Shown: positions 34,046 to 43,014, counted from the stretch's first letter. The stretch is DNA of 64,000 bases from Oxalobacteraceae bacterium UBA6704 (GCA_002454505.1 DKJA01000164.1:1-64000); one strand, 5' to 3'. Translations and numbers: made by a program. The notes: generated by a model from the sequence alone, not told the origin.

Positions 34046-34507
34046 TCATGCCGTGCCCAGGGGCGCGAGCGGGCGGCGCAGTCCCCGTCCGAAACGGTTC
34101 CAGCCATGCGTGGCGCACAGCACGAGGGACAGTTCGGCCAGTTCGGCGTCGGTGAAGGCGGTGCCTGCCGCTACGAGGGCGGCGGCGGCTTGCTGCGGCG
34201 TCGGCCGGACCAGGAATTCGGCCCAGGCCAGCGCGGCCCGTTCGCGAGCGGTGAACAGGGCGCTGTCGCGCCACAGGGCCAGCTGGCCGAGCCGGCGCGG
34301 CTGCTCGCCGGCGCGGCGCGCCTCGCCGTATTCGAGGTCGATGCACCATGCGCAGCCGTTCAGCTGCGACGTGCGCAGGCGCGCCAGCAGCAGCAGGCGC
34401 GGGTCCAGCGCGCTGCGGGCCAGCGCCACTTCCAGCGCAAGCATGGCGGCCATCGCGGCGGGCGAGGCGATGTAGGGGTCGATGTACGAATCAGGTGAGC
34501 GCGGCAT
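34046..34507 (-). CDS. AhpD-like carboxymuconolactone decarboxylase-family protein
   Basis: 153-residue helical protein with the AhpD-type CXXC in NGCAWCIDLEYGEARRAGE, the redox core used by alkylhydroperoxidase-like members. The start at 34507 has GGAG six bases upstream; the ATG at 34519 has none. It is divergent from the MocR-type regulator at 34630 and codirectional with the efflux operon. A peroxide- or electrophile-related role controlled by that regulator is plausible (inference). Confidence 0.88.
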   Translation of the reverse strand: MPRSPDSYIDPYIASPAAMAAMLALEVALARSALDPRLLLLARLRTSQLNGCAWCIDLEYGEARRAGEQPRRLGQLALWRDSALFTARERAALAWAEFLVRPTPQQAAAALVAAGTAFTDAELAELSLVLCATHGWNRFGRGLRRPLAPLGTA

Positions 34508-34629
34508 GATGAGCTCCAATGGCTGTTACGTCCATCGTACAAAAGCCCTACTGGCGCGGCGTGGCCAATCCGGACCAAAATGGCGTGGCCAGCGTTAAGA
34601 TGACGGCTGGCTTCGCGATAAAGACCGCC

Positions 34630-36063
34630 ATGGAACTGCACCTGATCATCGAAGGAAAACGCGACCTGTCCGGCCAGGTCTACCGGCAGCTGAGCCAGGC
34701 CATCCTGGGCGGACGGCTGGCCGACGGCCAGCAGGTGCCGCCGTCACGCCTGCTGGCGCAGCAGCTGGGCATCTCGCGCCGCCCCGTGGCCGAGGCCTAC
34801 CAGCGCCTGACCTACGACCAGCTGCTGGTCGGGCATGCGGGGCGCGGCACGTTCGTCAGCGCGCCGAAGTCGACGCGCACCACCGTCCCCCGCAGCACCG
34901 AGCTGCAGGCCGCCGCGTCGCTGGAGCGCTGGCGCACGCTGGACAATCCGCTGCGCCGCTTTGCCGGCGAGGCGCGCGCCCAGTTCGATTTCATCGGCGG
35001 CCGTCCCGCCCTGCAGCACTTCCCGCAGGACGACTGGCGCCGCGCCGTACTGGCCGCGCTGCGCGCCGAACGCAGCCAGCCGCACCGCTATTCCAGCCCG
35101 GCCGGCCTGCCGGAATTGCGTAACGCCGTCGCGCGGCACGCTGCTTTCGCGCGCGGCATCACGGCCGGCGCGGAGCGCATCCTGATCACCAATGGCGCCC
35201 AGCAGGCGCTGGACCTGCTGGCCCGCGTGCTGCTCGAACCGGGCAGTTGCGTGGCGATGGAAGATCCCGGCTATCCGGCAGCGCGCCAGCTGTTCCTCAG
35301 CCACCGGGCCCGCATCGCGCCGGTGCCGGTGGATGGCGAAGGCATCGTCGTCGAGGCGATTCCCGACGATGCGCGCCTGATCTACGTGACACCGGCGCAC
35401 CAGTTCCCGCTGGGGATGCCGATGAGCGACACGCGCAAGCACGCGCTGCTGGAACGCGCGCGGCAGATCGGCGCGGTGATCGTCGAGGACGACTACGACA
35501 GCGAATTCCGCTTCGAAGGCCGGCCCACCGACGCGCTGCAGGGCATGGACAAGTATGGCGTCGTCGCCTACGTGGGCACGCTGTCGAAAGTGCTGATGCC
35601 CGAGCTGCGCGTGGGCTACGTGGCCGTGCCGGAGGTGCTGGTGGAACCGCTGACGATCGCCCGCAACCTGACCGACTGGCACAGCGCCACGCTGACGCAG
35701 CAGGCGGCGGCCCGCTTCATCGACGACGGTTCGCTGGCGCGGCACATCCGCAAGGTGGCGGCGATCTATGGCGTCCGGCGCGATGCGCTGCGGCGCGTGT
35801 TTGCCGGGCCGCTGGGCGACTGGTTCGAGCTGATCCCCGCCACGGCGGGCTTCCACATGACGGCGCTGGCGCGGCGGCCGGTGGACATCGACCTGCTCGT
35901 CACGCTGGCGCGACGGGCCGGCGTGGGGCTGTACAGCATCCGCGGATTCCATGCGGCGGAGCCGGCCACGCCGGGGCTGCTGATGGGCTTCGGCACCATC
36001 GATACGCTCGATATCGAGCCGGCGCTCGAGCGGGTCTGCGCGATCCTGGCGCAGATGGGGTAG
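34630..36063 (+). CDS. MocR/PdxR-type GntR regulator with aminotransferase domain
   Basis: 477-residue transcription factor. The N-terminal GntR winged helix (residues about 10-75) has LADGQQVPPSRLLAQQLGIS. A fold-type I aminotransferase-like domain has the PLP-binding lysine in GTLSKVLMPELRVGY and the aspartate motif VIVEDDYDSEFRFEG. MocR proteins sense PLP or amino compounds and usually act on a divergent gene, here the AhpD-like gene. The start at 34630 skips 37 upstream residues that overlap the shared promoter region. Confidence 0.88.
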   Translation: MELHLIIEGKRDLSGQVYRQLSQAILGGRLADGQQVPPSRLLAQQLGISRRPVAEAYQRLTYDQLLVGHAGRGTFVSAPKSTRTTVPRSTELQAAASLERWRTLDNPLRRFAGEARAQFDFIGGRPALQHFPQDDWRRAVLAALRAERSQPHRYSSPAGLPELRNAVARHAAFARGITAGAERILITNGAQQALDLLARVLLEPGSCVAMEDPGYPAARQLFLSHRARIAPVPVDGEGIVVEAIPDDARLIYVTPAHQFPLGMPMSDTRKHALLERARQIGAVIVEDDYDSEFRFEGRPTDALQGMDKYGVVAYVGTLSKVLMPELRVGYVAVPEVLVEPLTIARNLTDWHSATLTQQAAARFIDDGSLARHIRKVAAIYGVRRDALRRVFAGPLGDWFELIPATAGFHMTALARRPVDIDLLVTLARRAGVGLYSIRGFHAAEPATPGLLMGFGTIDTLDIEPALERVCAILAQMG

Positions 36064-36237
36064 TGGAAGCACGTGCCGTCTGCTCGATGACGGTCAAGAA
36101 CGCATGACAAATTCTTTTTTTTGAGAGAGCAACGGGGCCGTACACTAAGCAGGTTGAAAATGTCTGCTGTCGGCCAATTGCGGTCATTAGGAAAACTTGA
36201 ACTAACGTCCATTGTGGTCACGCATTTTTTATAACTC

Positions 36238-36782
36238 ATGCTCTTGCCTACTTTCAAGTACCATCCCGACCCGATCGCGACCGGAAGCGTCGTGAAATCT
36301 GATACGCAATGCATATGCTGTGGTCGAAACCGGGGCTTTGTATACGTTGGCCGGTCTACGCAGAGGATGAGCTTGATGACCAAATTTGCCCTTGGTGCAT
36401 TTCAGATGGGACAGCTGCAAAAAAATTCGATGCAAGCTTTACCGACGACGTAGGTATCGGCTCCTTTGGGGACGAACAAACCGTGCCCGAGCACGTAATT
36501 GAAGAAGTCGCACGCCGCACGCCCGGTTTTTCAGGATGGCAGCAAGAGCAGTGGTTTTTGCAATGTGGTGATGCGGCAGCTTTTCTTGGTGCGGCAGGGT
36601 ACGAAGAACTTACGCAGCTTGGAGAAGGCGCAGTTCAATCAATCCAGGCGTCGACTGGACTGTCACCAGGACCGGCGTGGGACGCCTTTTTCCGGGCACT
36701 GGACAAAGATGGTTCCCCCACCGCATATGTATTCCGCTGCACTAAGTGCGGTGCCTTTGGCGGGTATCAGGACTGTGACTGA
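36238..36782 (+). pseudogene. cbrC: Frameshifted CbrC-family (UPF0167) gene
   Basis: The N-terminal part (from 36238) reads LPTFKYHPDPIATGSVVKSD, then CICCGRNRGFVYVG. The match to the CbrC family then continues only in the next frame as PVYAEDELDDQICPWCISDG through to TKCGAFGGYQDCD (stop at 36782). One base is missing around 36350-36353; GGCCCGGTC instead of GGCCGGTC would restore a single frame of about 181 residues. CbrC family proteins are linked to colicin tolerance in E. coli and carry several Cys pairs. The gene and the 170 bases before it are less GC-rich than the neighbours, which suggests acquisition. A sequencing error is the alternative to a true pseudogene. Confidence 0.75.
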
Positions 36783-36873
36783 GCGTCCGCAATGGGGCGA
36801 TAACGGCCACACGTGGCTGCCGGGGGGCTAGAATTCCAACCGTGTTCCAGCCGTGCCATCACCAGATCATGGC

Positions 36874-36906
36874 GCTGCCAGCGTGCCAGCGTGCCAGCGT
36901 GCCAGC
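36874..36906. repeat. Short tandem repeat GTGCCAGC
   Basis: The 8-bp unit GTGCCAGC is repeated about four times, followed directly by a doubled GAATGGC (36910-36923). It lies in the 179-nt gap between cbrC and the MarR-GNAT gene. No gene is seen in that gap. Confidence 0.75.
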
Positions 36907-36961
36907 AACGAATGGCGAATGGCGACCTTACCAGCACAACCGCCCCGCTCAATCGCGCATA

Positions 36962-37906
36962 TCAAACTCCCAGATCAAGCTCCCACGTCTCGTTCACCAT
37001 GTCCTTGCCGAACGCATGCACCGGTTCTTCGGTAACAAGCACGTAGCCCTTGCTGCGGTAGATCTGGCGAGCTTCCTGCTGCTGGTCGGTCGTCCACAGA
37101 CGGATCTTGCGGTAGCCGGCGGCGCGGGCGAAACGCTGGCACTCGTCGACCAGGCGGGAGCCCAGGCCATGGCCGCGCGCCGCCTCTTCGACCAGCAGCA
37201 GGCGCAGTCGCGCGACGCCGTCCTCGCCGCTACGCGTCAGCGCAACTGAACCGACGGGCCGGCCTCCCATTTCGGCAATCCAGCAGTGCTCCAGCGCCGG
37301 GTCGAAGTCGCGTTCGAACGCCGTGCAGATCTTGCCGACCAGGGCTTCGAAGCTGCTGTCCCAGCCCTGCTGCTGTGCGTAGAACTCGCCGTGACGGCGC
37401 TTGATCCATGCCATGTCGCCGGCGCGGTGCGCACGCAGCACGAAAGGCTGCGCGTACTTCATGCCGGTTTCGCCGTCCAGCAGCGTGCGGATGGTGTTCA
37501 TTGCGTCCAGCAGTTGCAGCTGCTCCGGCTCGCCGAGGCGCGCCAGCATCTCGCCGACCTCCTCGCGCGAGCTGCGGTCCAGCGGTTCGTACACGGACCG
37601 GCCGTGTTCCGTCATGTGCAGCAGCTTGGTCCGGCCATCAGTGGCAGACGGCACCTTGCCGACCAGCCCCGCCGTCTCGAACTTGCCGATGATGCGGCTC
37701 AGGTAGCCGCGGTCCAGGCCCAGGTCGCGGCACAGCGCCGCCGACGGCTGGTCGCCATGGTGGGCGAGCTCGTAAAGCACGCGCAGCTCGGTCAGCGTGA
37801 ATTCGCTGTGCAGTAGCCCTTCTCTGAGCACGCCGATCTGGCGCGTGAAAAAGCGGTTGAACGAACGAACCGCGGCGATGCGGTCGGCGGCAGCAGGTGG
37901 GGACAT
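36962..37906 (-). CDS. MarR-type regulator fused to GNAT acetyltransferase
   Basis: 314-residue fusion. Residues about 8-145 are a MarR winged helix (FTLTELRVLYELAHHGDQPSA, LGLDRGYLSRIIGKFE). Residues 155-310 form a GNAT domain with the acetyl-CoA loop VEEAARGHGLGSRLVDECQRFA. Such fusions occur as full-length proteins in many bacteria, so this is not a frame artefact. It is divergent from the Rossmann-fold gene at 38046, with a palindrome between them that fits a MarR operator. Confidence 0.9.
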   Translation of the reverse strand: MSPPAAADRIAAVRSFNRFFTRQIGVLREGLLHSEFTLTELRVLYELAHHGDQPSAALCRDLGLDRGYLSRIIGKFETAGLVGKVPSATDGRTKLLHMTEHGRSVYEPLDRSSREEVGEMLARLGEPEQLQLLDAMNTIRTLLDGETGMKYAQPFVLRAHRAGDMAWIKRRHGEFYAQQQGWDSSFEALVGKICTAFERDFDPALEHCWIAEMGGRPVGSVALTRSGEDGVARLRLLLVEEAARGHGLGSRLVDECQRFARAAGYRKIRLWTTDQQQEARQIYRSKGYVLVTEEPVHAFGKDMVNETWELDLGV

Positions 37907-37953
37907 GGGCGGCTCCGGCGAAGATTGATCGCCAGGATTGTGCGATAGTTTGC

Positions 37954-38002
37954 TGACTCAGTCAACATTCCGGACTCAGGCGTCGACTTACCCGACTATA
38001 AT
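37954..38002 (+). promoter_or_regulatory. MarR-type operator and promoter
   Basis: TGACT-C-AGTCA (37954-37964) is a perfect 11-bp palindrome inside TTGCTGACTCAGTCAACA, and TATAAT stands at 37997-38002. The palindrome lies in the divergent region of the MarR-GNAT and Rossmann-fold genes, so it could control both. Confidence 0.6.
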
Positions 38003-38045
38003 GGCCAGCATCGCAACGTCTGGCGGGGAAAGCATGGAGAAAGGC

Positions 38046-38675
38046 ATGAATCTGTTGCTGGTCGGCGCCACCGGGCTGGTGGGACGCCATGTGCTGGACC
38101 TCGCGCTGGCCGATCCCCGCGTTGCGTCGGTGGTGGCGCCTGCCCGCCGCGAACTGCCGTCACACCCCAAGCTCGTATCGCCGCGCGTGGACTTCGACCG
38201 GCTCGATGCGGATGCCGCGTGGTGGCAGGCCGATGCCGTCATCTGCACACTGGGCACGACGATGCGGATCGCCGGCTCGGAGGCGGCATTCCGCCGCGTC
38301 GACCATGACTACCCGCTGGCCGTCGCACGACTCGCGCGCCGGCAGGGCACACCGGCCTATGTGCTGAATTCCGCCATCGGCGCCGATGCCGGTTCGCGCA
38401 TTTTCTACAATCGCGTCAAGGGCGAATTGGAAAGGGACCTGGCGGCCGAAGGCTTCGCATCGCTGACCTTCGTCCGGCCCGGCATCATCGGCGGCGACCG
38501 CGACGAGTTCCGGCTGGGCGAGCGGCTGCTGCATGCCGGCCTGGCGCTGGCCGCACCGCTGCTGCCGCGGCGCTGGCGGCCCAATCCGGCGGCGCGGATC
38601 GCCGAGGCCTTGCTGGAAGCGGCGCTGGGCCGGCAGCCCGGCACACATATCGTCGCTTCGGATCAACTGGTGTAG
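38046..38675 (+). CDS. NAD(P)-binding Rossmann-fold protein (atypical SDR)
   Basis: 209-residue oxidoreductase-like protein. The nucleotide-binding motif GATGLVGRHVL lies at residues 7-17. CTLGTTMRIAGSEAAFRRVD and the catalytic-type YNRVKGELE follow, as in the HTATIP2/YwnB-like atypical SDRs. The ATG at 38046 has GGAGAAAGG upstream; an in-frame ATG at 38034 would add MEKG. It is probably controlled by the divergent MarR-GNAT protein. The substrate is unknown. Confidence 0.8.
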   Translation: MNLLLVGATGLVGRHVLDLALADPRVASVVAPARRELPSHPKLVSPRVDFDRLDADAAWWQADAVICTLGTTMRIAGSEAAFRRVDHDYPLAVARLARRQGTPAYVLNSAIGADAGSRIFYNRVKGELERDLAAEGFASLTFVRPGIIGGDRDEFRLGERLLHAGLALAAPLLPRRWRPNPAARIAEALLEAALGRQPGTHIVASDQLV

Positions 38676-38694
38676 GTGGGCCGGCCGGAATCGC

Positions 38695-39081
38695 TTACTG
38701 TCCCGCCGGCGGCTCCCACAGCTCCACCTTGTTCCCTTCCGGATCGACCACCCAGCCGAACTTGCCGTACTCGGAATCGTCGGTTTTATCCAGTACGTTG
38801 CAGCCCTCGTCCCGCAAGGCCTGCAGCAGCGCGTGCAGGTCGGCGACCCGGTAGTTGATCATGAACGATGCCGTGCCCGGCGCGAAGTGATCGCTGCCGG
38901 CCGTGCCGATGGACCAGATGGTCGTGCCGGTGGTCGGCTTGCCTGCATCGTCGGCCCAGGTGAACGCCGCGCCGCCCCACGCCTGCACGTCGATGCCGAG
39001 GTGCTGCTGGTACCAGGCGCGCAGCGCCACGGGGTCTTTTGCATGGAAGAAGATGCCGCCGATACCGGTAACGCGCTTCAT
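38695..39081 (-). CDS. Glyoxalase/VOC-family protein
   Basis: 128-residue single-domain VOC protein with paired beta-alpha-beta modules: GGIFFHAKDPVALRAWYQQHLG at the start and FGWVVDPEGNKVELWEPP at the end, giving His and Glu metal ligands. Members act as lyases, dioxygenases or resistance proteins, so no substrate can be assigned. It stands alone, codirectional with the MocR gene, whose stop lies 103 nt upstream of its start. Confidence 0.88.
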   Translation of the reverse strand: MKRVTGIGGIFFHAKDPVALRAWYQQHLGIDVQAWGGAAFTWADDAGKPTTGTTIWSIGTAGSDHFAPGTASFMINYRVADLHALLQALRDEGCNVLDKTDDSEYGKFGWVVDPEGNKVELWEPPAGQ

Positions 39082-39184
39082 GTGGATCTCCGATCAGGAA
39101 AGAGTGCAGCGGTGGATGCCGATGTCGGCAGACAGCGGCATCACTTTAGCGCATCCGGATCGGCCGGTGCAAATCAGTCAACAA

Positions 39185-40579
39185 CTAGACCACCGCCGCC
39201 ACACTGGCCGGCACGCTGCGCAGCGCCCTGGCGATCTGCTCCAGCGCGTGCTGGATATCGTCGCGGCTGGCCATGCCGCCGATGCACACCCGCACCGCTT
39301 CGGGCGGCGTGGCGGACAGCGCGAACGCATCGCTGGCCACCACGCCGATGCCGCAGGAATCCATGCGCGCCATGAACTGCTGGCGCGTCCACGGCGGCGG
39401 CAGCCGTATCCACAGGTGAAAGGCGTCCGGATGCGATTCGTAGCAGTCCGCCGGCAGCACGCGTGCCGCGATCTTCTGCCGGACGGCGCATTCCTTGCGG
39501 ATCGCGCTCAGCGCCACGTCGGCGGTGCCGTCGCGGATCCACCGCGTGGCCAGCGCCGCCGTGATCGGCGACACCATCACGGTGGTGGCGCGGATCGACG
39601 CGGCCAGCCGCGCGGCATGCTGCGCATCGGGTGCCGCCATGTACGCAACGCGCAGGCCGGCGCCGACGCATTTGGCCAGGCCGGCGATATAAAACGTGAT
39701 GTCCGGCCCCAGGCTGGCCAGGGCGGGTGGACCGGAACGGGGCAGGAAGCCGTAGGCGTCGTCCTCGATGATCGGCACGCCGTGGAAGCGCGCCACTTCC
39801 ACCAGCGCGGCACGGCGCTCGGCGGACATGGTCACCGTCGTCGGATTCAGCAGCGTGGGATTGCAGTAAAGCGCTTTCGGCGCGTACTGCGCACATGCTG
39901 CGGCAAACGCCACCGCATCGATGCCCTGCGCATCGGTAGGCAGCCCGACGAGCCGCAGGCCCAGCTGCCCGGCCAGCGCGCGCAGGCCCGGGTATGTGAG
40001 ATCTTCGCAGCAGATCACCGCGCCGGGCGACGTGAGCGTGGTCAGAACCGCCAGCAGCGCGCACTGCGCGCCGGCCGTTACCAGCATCCGTTCCGGTTCC
40101 ACCACCAGGCCGCGGCGGCGCAGCCACAGCGCGCCGGCATCGCGGTCGTCGGCGGAACCGCAGAAGTCCTGGTAGCGCAGCAGCCCGCGCAGCCGTGCGC
40201 CGACGGCCGCGTGGCCTGCTTCCATCAGCTGCAGCAGCTCGGCCGATTCCGGCTCGGGCGGCATGTTCATCGACAGGTCCACCACCGGACGCCCTTCCAC
40301 GGCGCGGGGAATCGCCGGGCGGCGCCGGCCGCACACGAAGGTGCCGCGGCCCACGCGGGAGTCGACCAGCCCGCGCCGTTGCGCCTCCGTGTAGGCCCGC
40401 CCCACCGTCGTGAAATCGAGGCCCAGCAGCTCGGCCAGCTTGCGCTGCGGCGGCAGGCGCTGGTCCGCCGTCAGCTGGCCCGTGACGATATCGTCTGCAA
40501 TGGCGGCCGCGATCTGCAGGTAGACAGGCGTGTTGCCCTTCCTGATCTTCGGCAGCCAGACGTGCTGTTTCTTCGGCAT
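39185..40579 (-). CDS. MocR-type regulator divergent from the Nit1C cluster
   Basis: 464-residue GntR/aminotransferase fusion. The winged helix (residues about 12-80) has LTADQRLPPQRKLAELLGLD. The PLP domain has IIEDDAYGFLPRSG and the lysine-bearing GLAKCVGAGLRVAYMA. The start at 40579 is preceded by GGGGAGCGCAC; a frame open to 40849 is rejected. Its position, divergent from the first gene of the nitrilase cluster, and the shared motifs in both cluster promoters make it the likely local regulator, perhaps sensing an amino or PLP-reactive compound (inference). Confidence 0.88.
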   Translation of the reverse strand: MPKKQHVWLPKIRKGNTPVYLQIAAAIADDIVTGQLTADQRLPPQRKLAELLGLDFTTVGRAYTEAQRRGLVDSRVGRGTFVCGRRRPAIPRAVEGRPVVDLSMNMPPEPESAELLQLMEAGHAAVGARLRGLLRYQDFCGSADDRDAGALWLRRRGLVVEPERMLVTAGAQCALLAVLTTLTSPGAVICCEDLTYPGLRALAGQLGLRLVGLPTDAQGIDAVAFAAACAQYAPKALYCNPTLLNPTTVTMSAERRAALVEVARFHGVPIIEDDAYGFLPRSGPPALASLGPDITFYIAGLAKCVGAGLRVAYMAAPDAQHAARLAASIRATTVMVSPITAALATRWIRDGTADVALSAIRKECAVRQKIAARVLPADCYESHPDAFHLWIRLPPPWTRQQFMARMDSCGIGVVASDAFALSATPPEAVRVCIGGMASRDDIQHALEQIARALRSVPASVAAVV

Positions 40580-40676
40580 GTGCGCTCCCCAAAAGTCGTC
40601 AATGCAGCGGTTTGCGGTGCAGGCCGCACCGGCATGATGCATCCGATCGGACCCGGTGCGCAGCATGCCGCCGGCC

Positions 40677-40837
40677 GATTGACTGCACCGATTGTATGGA
40701 GGTGAAAAAGCGCGCCTGCCGGTCCGCCCGGCCAACACGGATGCAAGCCCCGTACCAGCCGCCGCGAATCGGAATGTCGCGCGAATTGTATGCAGCGCCG
40801 CGCATGCAATCCGCCGCGGGATGCCGATTGACTGGCA
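40677..40837 (+). promoter_or_regulatory. Nit1C promoter region 1 with ATTGTATG and GATTGACTGGCA motifs
   Basis: The 305-nt gap 40580-40884 has no gene. It contains ATTGTATG at 40691-40698 and 40785-40792. The second faces GCATGCAAT at 40802-40810 as an inverted pair. GATTGACTGGCA stands at 40826-40837 and a near copy at 40677-40687. TTGACT (40828-40833) fits a -35 hexamer for the plus-strand gene. The arrangement recurs upstream of 43015 with the same spacing. Confidence 0.65.
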
Positions 40838-40884
40838 TACCGCATGCATACATCCAGGCCAGTCGCGTCAACGGGAGAATGCTC

Positions 40885-41427
40885 ATGCTGTGCGAACTGT
40901 CGCCGCTGTACCAGCCGGCCGAATACCGGGTCAAGGAAGTCACGCTGCCGTGGGAAGCCGAGCGCGCGCGCCGCCTGCGCCGCCAGGTGTTCTGCACCGA
41001 ACAGGGCATCTTCGACGGCGACGATGCCGATGATATCGACCCGCATGCGCGGCTGTTGGTGGCACTTGCCTGCGTGGCCGGCATGCCGGACCAGGTGGTC
41101 GGCACGGTGCGCATCCACGAGGACGAACCCGGCATCTGGTTCGGCTCACGGCTGGCGGTGGATGCGGGCTTTCGCCGGCAGAGCCACCTGGGCGCGACGC
41201 TGATCCGGCTCGCCGTGTCCACTGCCCACGACCAGGGCTGCCGCACCTTCCTCGCCCATGTGCAGAGCCAGAACGTGCCGCTGTTCGAGCGCATGCACTG
41301 GCAGGCGCTGCGCGAGATGCACCTGCTGGGCCGGCCGCACCACCTGATGCAGGCCGACCTGGCGCAGTACCCGCCGTGCGCCGATCCGGCCAGCGGCTAC
41401 GTGACCCGCGCGTCCGCAAGAAACTGA
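40885..41427 (+). CDS. Nit1C N-acetyltransferase (MSMEG_0567/Sll0786 family)
   Basis: 180-residue GNAT protein, the acetyltransferase of the nitrilase cluster. Signs are the N-terminal EVTLPWEAERARRLRRQVFC typical of this subfamily, GTVRIHEDEPGIWFGSRLAV and the acetyl-CoA region HLGATLIRLAVSTAHDQGC. The ATG at 40885 is seven bases after GGGAG. The ATG at 40879 is too close to the site. The acceptor is unknown. It is the first gene of the cluster and divergent from mocR; the flavoprotein follows after 29 nt. Confidence 0.9.
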   Translation: MLCELSPLYQPAEYRVKEVTLPWEAERARRLRRQVFCTEQGIFDGDDADDIDPHARLLVALACVAGMPDQVVGTVRIHEDEPGIWFGSRLAVDAGFRRQSHLGATLIRLAVSTAHDQGCRTFLAHVQSQNVPLFERMHWQALREMHLLGRPHHLMQADLAQYPPCADPASGYVTRASARN

Positions 41428-41456
41428 CCACTCATCCATCACAAGGAGTCCCCACC

Positions 41457-42737
41457 ATGGCGCAGCATCCCCTCCCCATCGATTCCGCCTTTTACGACGT
41501 CGTCATCGTCGGCGGCGGCCAGGCCGGCCTGTCGCTCAGTTACTACCTGCAGCAGGCCGGCATCAGCCACATCGTGTTCGAACAGCACACGCAGGCGCAT
41601 GCGTGGCGCAGCCAGCGCTGGGATGCGTTCTCGCTCGTCACGCCGAACTGGCAGTGCAAGCTGCCCGGTCACGAATACTTGGGCAACGATCCCCATGGCT
41701 TCATGAAGAAGGATGAAATCGTCGGCTACCTGGCGGGTTTCATCGCCGCTGTCGATGCGCCGGTACGCGAAGGCGTCGCGGTGCGCCACGTGGCGGCATT
41801 GCCGGCGGGCGGCTACACCGTTGAAACGTCGGCCGGCACCGTCACGGCCGGCCAGGTGGTCGTCGCCTCCGGCGGCTACCAGACCCCCGTCATTCCCCGG
41901 CTGGCCGAGCGCCTGCCCGCCGATATCGTGCAGCTGCATTCGGCCGAATACCGCAACCCGCAGGCGCTGCCGGCGGGCGACGTGCTGGTGGTCGGCTCCG
42001 GCCAGTCCGGCGCGCAGATCGCCGAGGACCTGCACCTGGCCGGCCGCCGCGTGCACCTGGCCACGGGCGATGCGCCGCGCTGCGCCCGTTTTTATCGGGG
42101 CAAGGACGTGGTGGACTGGCTGGCGGACATGGGCTACTACGACATGGCAGTCACCGACCACCCGCTGCGCGAGGGCGTGCGCGACAACACGAACCACTAC
42201 GTGACGGGCCGCGACGGCGGCCGCGACATCGACCTGCGCGCGTTTGCCCTGCAGGGGATGGAATTGTATGGCCGCGTGACGGGCCTGGCCGATGGCGTGC
42301 TCGCGCTGGCGCCGGACCTGCAGGCGAATCTCGATCATGCGGACAAGGTCTACAACAGCATCAACGCTTCCATCGACAAATGGATCGCGGCCAACGGCGT
42401 GGACGCGCCCGAAGAGGTGCCATATGCACCGGTGTGGACGCCGCAGGGCGAACGCGAAGCGCTGCACCTGCAGGATGCGGGCATCGCCGCAGTCATCTGG
42501 TGCATTGGCTTCAGCCCGGACTTCCGCTGGCTCGATGCGCCCGTGTTCAACGGCCGCGGCAATCCCGTGCACCTGCGCGGCGTGACGCGGCAACCCGGCC
42601 TGTATTTTCTCGGCCTGCCGTGGCTGCATACGTGGGGCTCGGGGCGTTTCTCCGGCATCGCTCGTGATGCGCAGTATCTCGCCGAGGCCATCGTCGCGCA
42701 CTCGGCACAGCAGGGTCAGACGCGCCTGTATGCCTGA
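41457..42737 (+). CDS. Nit1C flavin-dependent oxidoreductase (MSMEG_0569 family)
   Basis: 426-residue FAD/NADPH monooxygenase-like protein. The FAD motif VVIVGGGQAGLSLSYYLQQ lies at residues 14-32, and the NADPH motif VLVVGSGQSGAQIAEDL near residue 180. The C-terminal part has WCIGFSPDFRWLD. AAGGAG lies eight bases before the ATG at 41457. This is the cluster's oxidoreductase; reaction and substrate are not established. A 277-nt gap with its own promoter motifs separates it from the rest of the cluster. Confidence 0.92.
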   Translation: MAQHPLPIDSAFYDVVIVGGGQAGLSLSYYLQQAGISHIVFEQHTQAHAWRSQRWDAFSLVTPNWQCKLPGHEYLGNDPHGFMKKDEIVGYLAGFIAAVDAPVREGVAVRHVAALPAGGYTVETSAGTVTAGQVVVASGGYQTPVIPRLAERLPADIVQLHSAEYRNPQALPAGDVLVVGSGQSGAQIAEDLHLAGRRVHLATGDAPRCARFYRGKDVVDWLADMGYYDMAVTDHPLREGVRDNTNHYVTGRDGGRDIDLRAFALQGMELYGRVTGLADGVLALAPDLQANLDHADKVYNSINASIDKWIAANGVDAPEEVPYAPVWTPQGEREALHLQDAGIAAVIWCIGFSPDFRWLDAPVFNGRGNPVHLRGVTRQPGLYFLGLPWLHTWGSGRFSGIARDAQYLAEAIVAHSAQQGQTRLYA

Positions 42738-42803
42738 TTTCATGCACCCGATTCGTCCATCTGCACCAACGACATGCATGCACATGCAGCACGACCGCCG
42801 GCG

Positions 42804-42951
42804 ATTGTATGAACGCATTGTATGGATGCGCAAATGCCGTATCGGCAGCACGAATTCGCAGCCCCGAAAACCAGGGGCAAACGATGCAATGCCCGCGGAT
42901 TGTATGGAACGCCACCCAATCAATCGGACCGGAATGATGGATTGACTGGCA
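42804..42951 (+). promoter_or_regulatory. Nit1C promoter region 2 with ATTGTATG and GATTGACTGGCA motifs
   Basis: Inside the 277-nt gap 42738-43014, ATTGTATG occurs at 42804-42811, 42817-42824 and 42899-42906. GATTGACTGGCA stands at 42940-42951. The distance from the last ATTGTATG to GATTGACTGGCA is 41 bases, exactly as in region 1 (40785 to 40826). In both regions CAAT occurs 22 bases after the start of ATTGTATG, giving ATTG-N18-CAAT. Confidence 0.65.
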
Positions 42952-43014
42952 CGGCTGATGCATTCATCTGCACCGTCGCACACGACAAACCCAACCCTCA
43001 ACCAGGAGCGCCAA

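Noticed and set aside
36874..36923. Possible CRISPR-like or VNTR array
   Set aside because: Only an 8-bp unit repeated about four times without spacers; simple tandem repeat.
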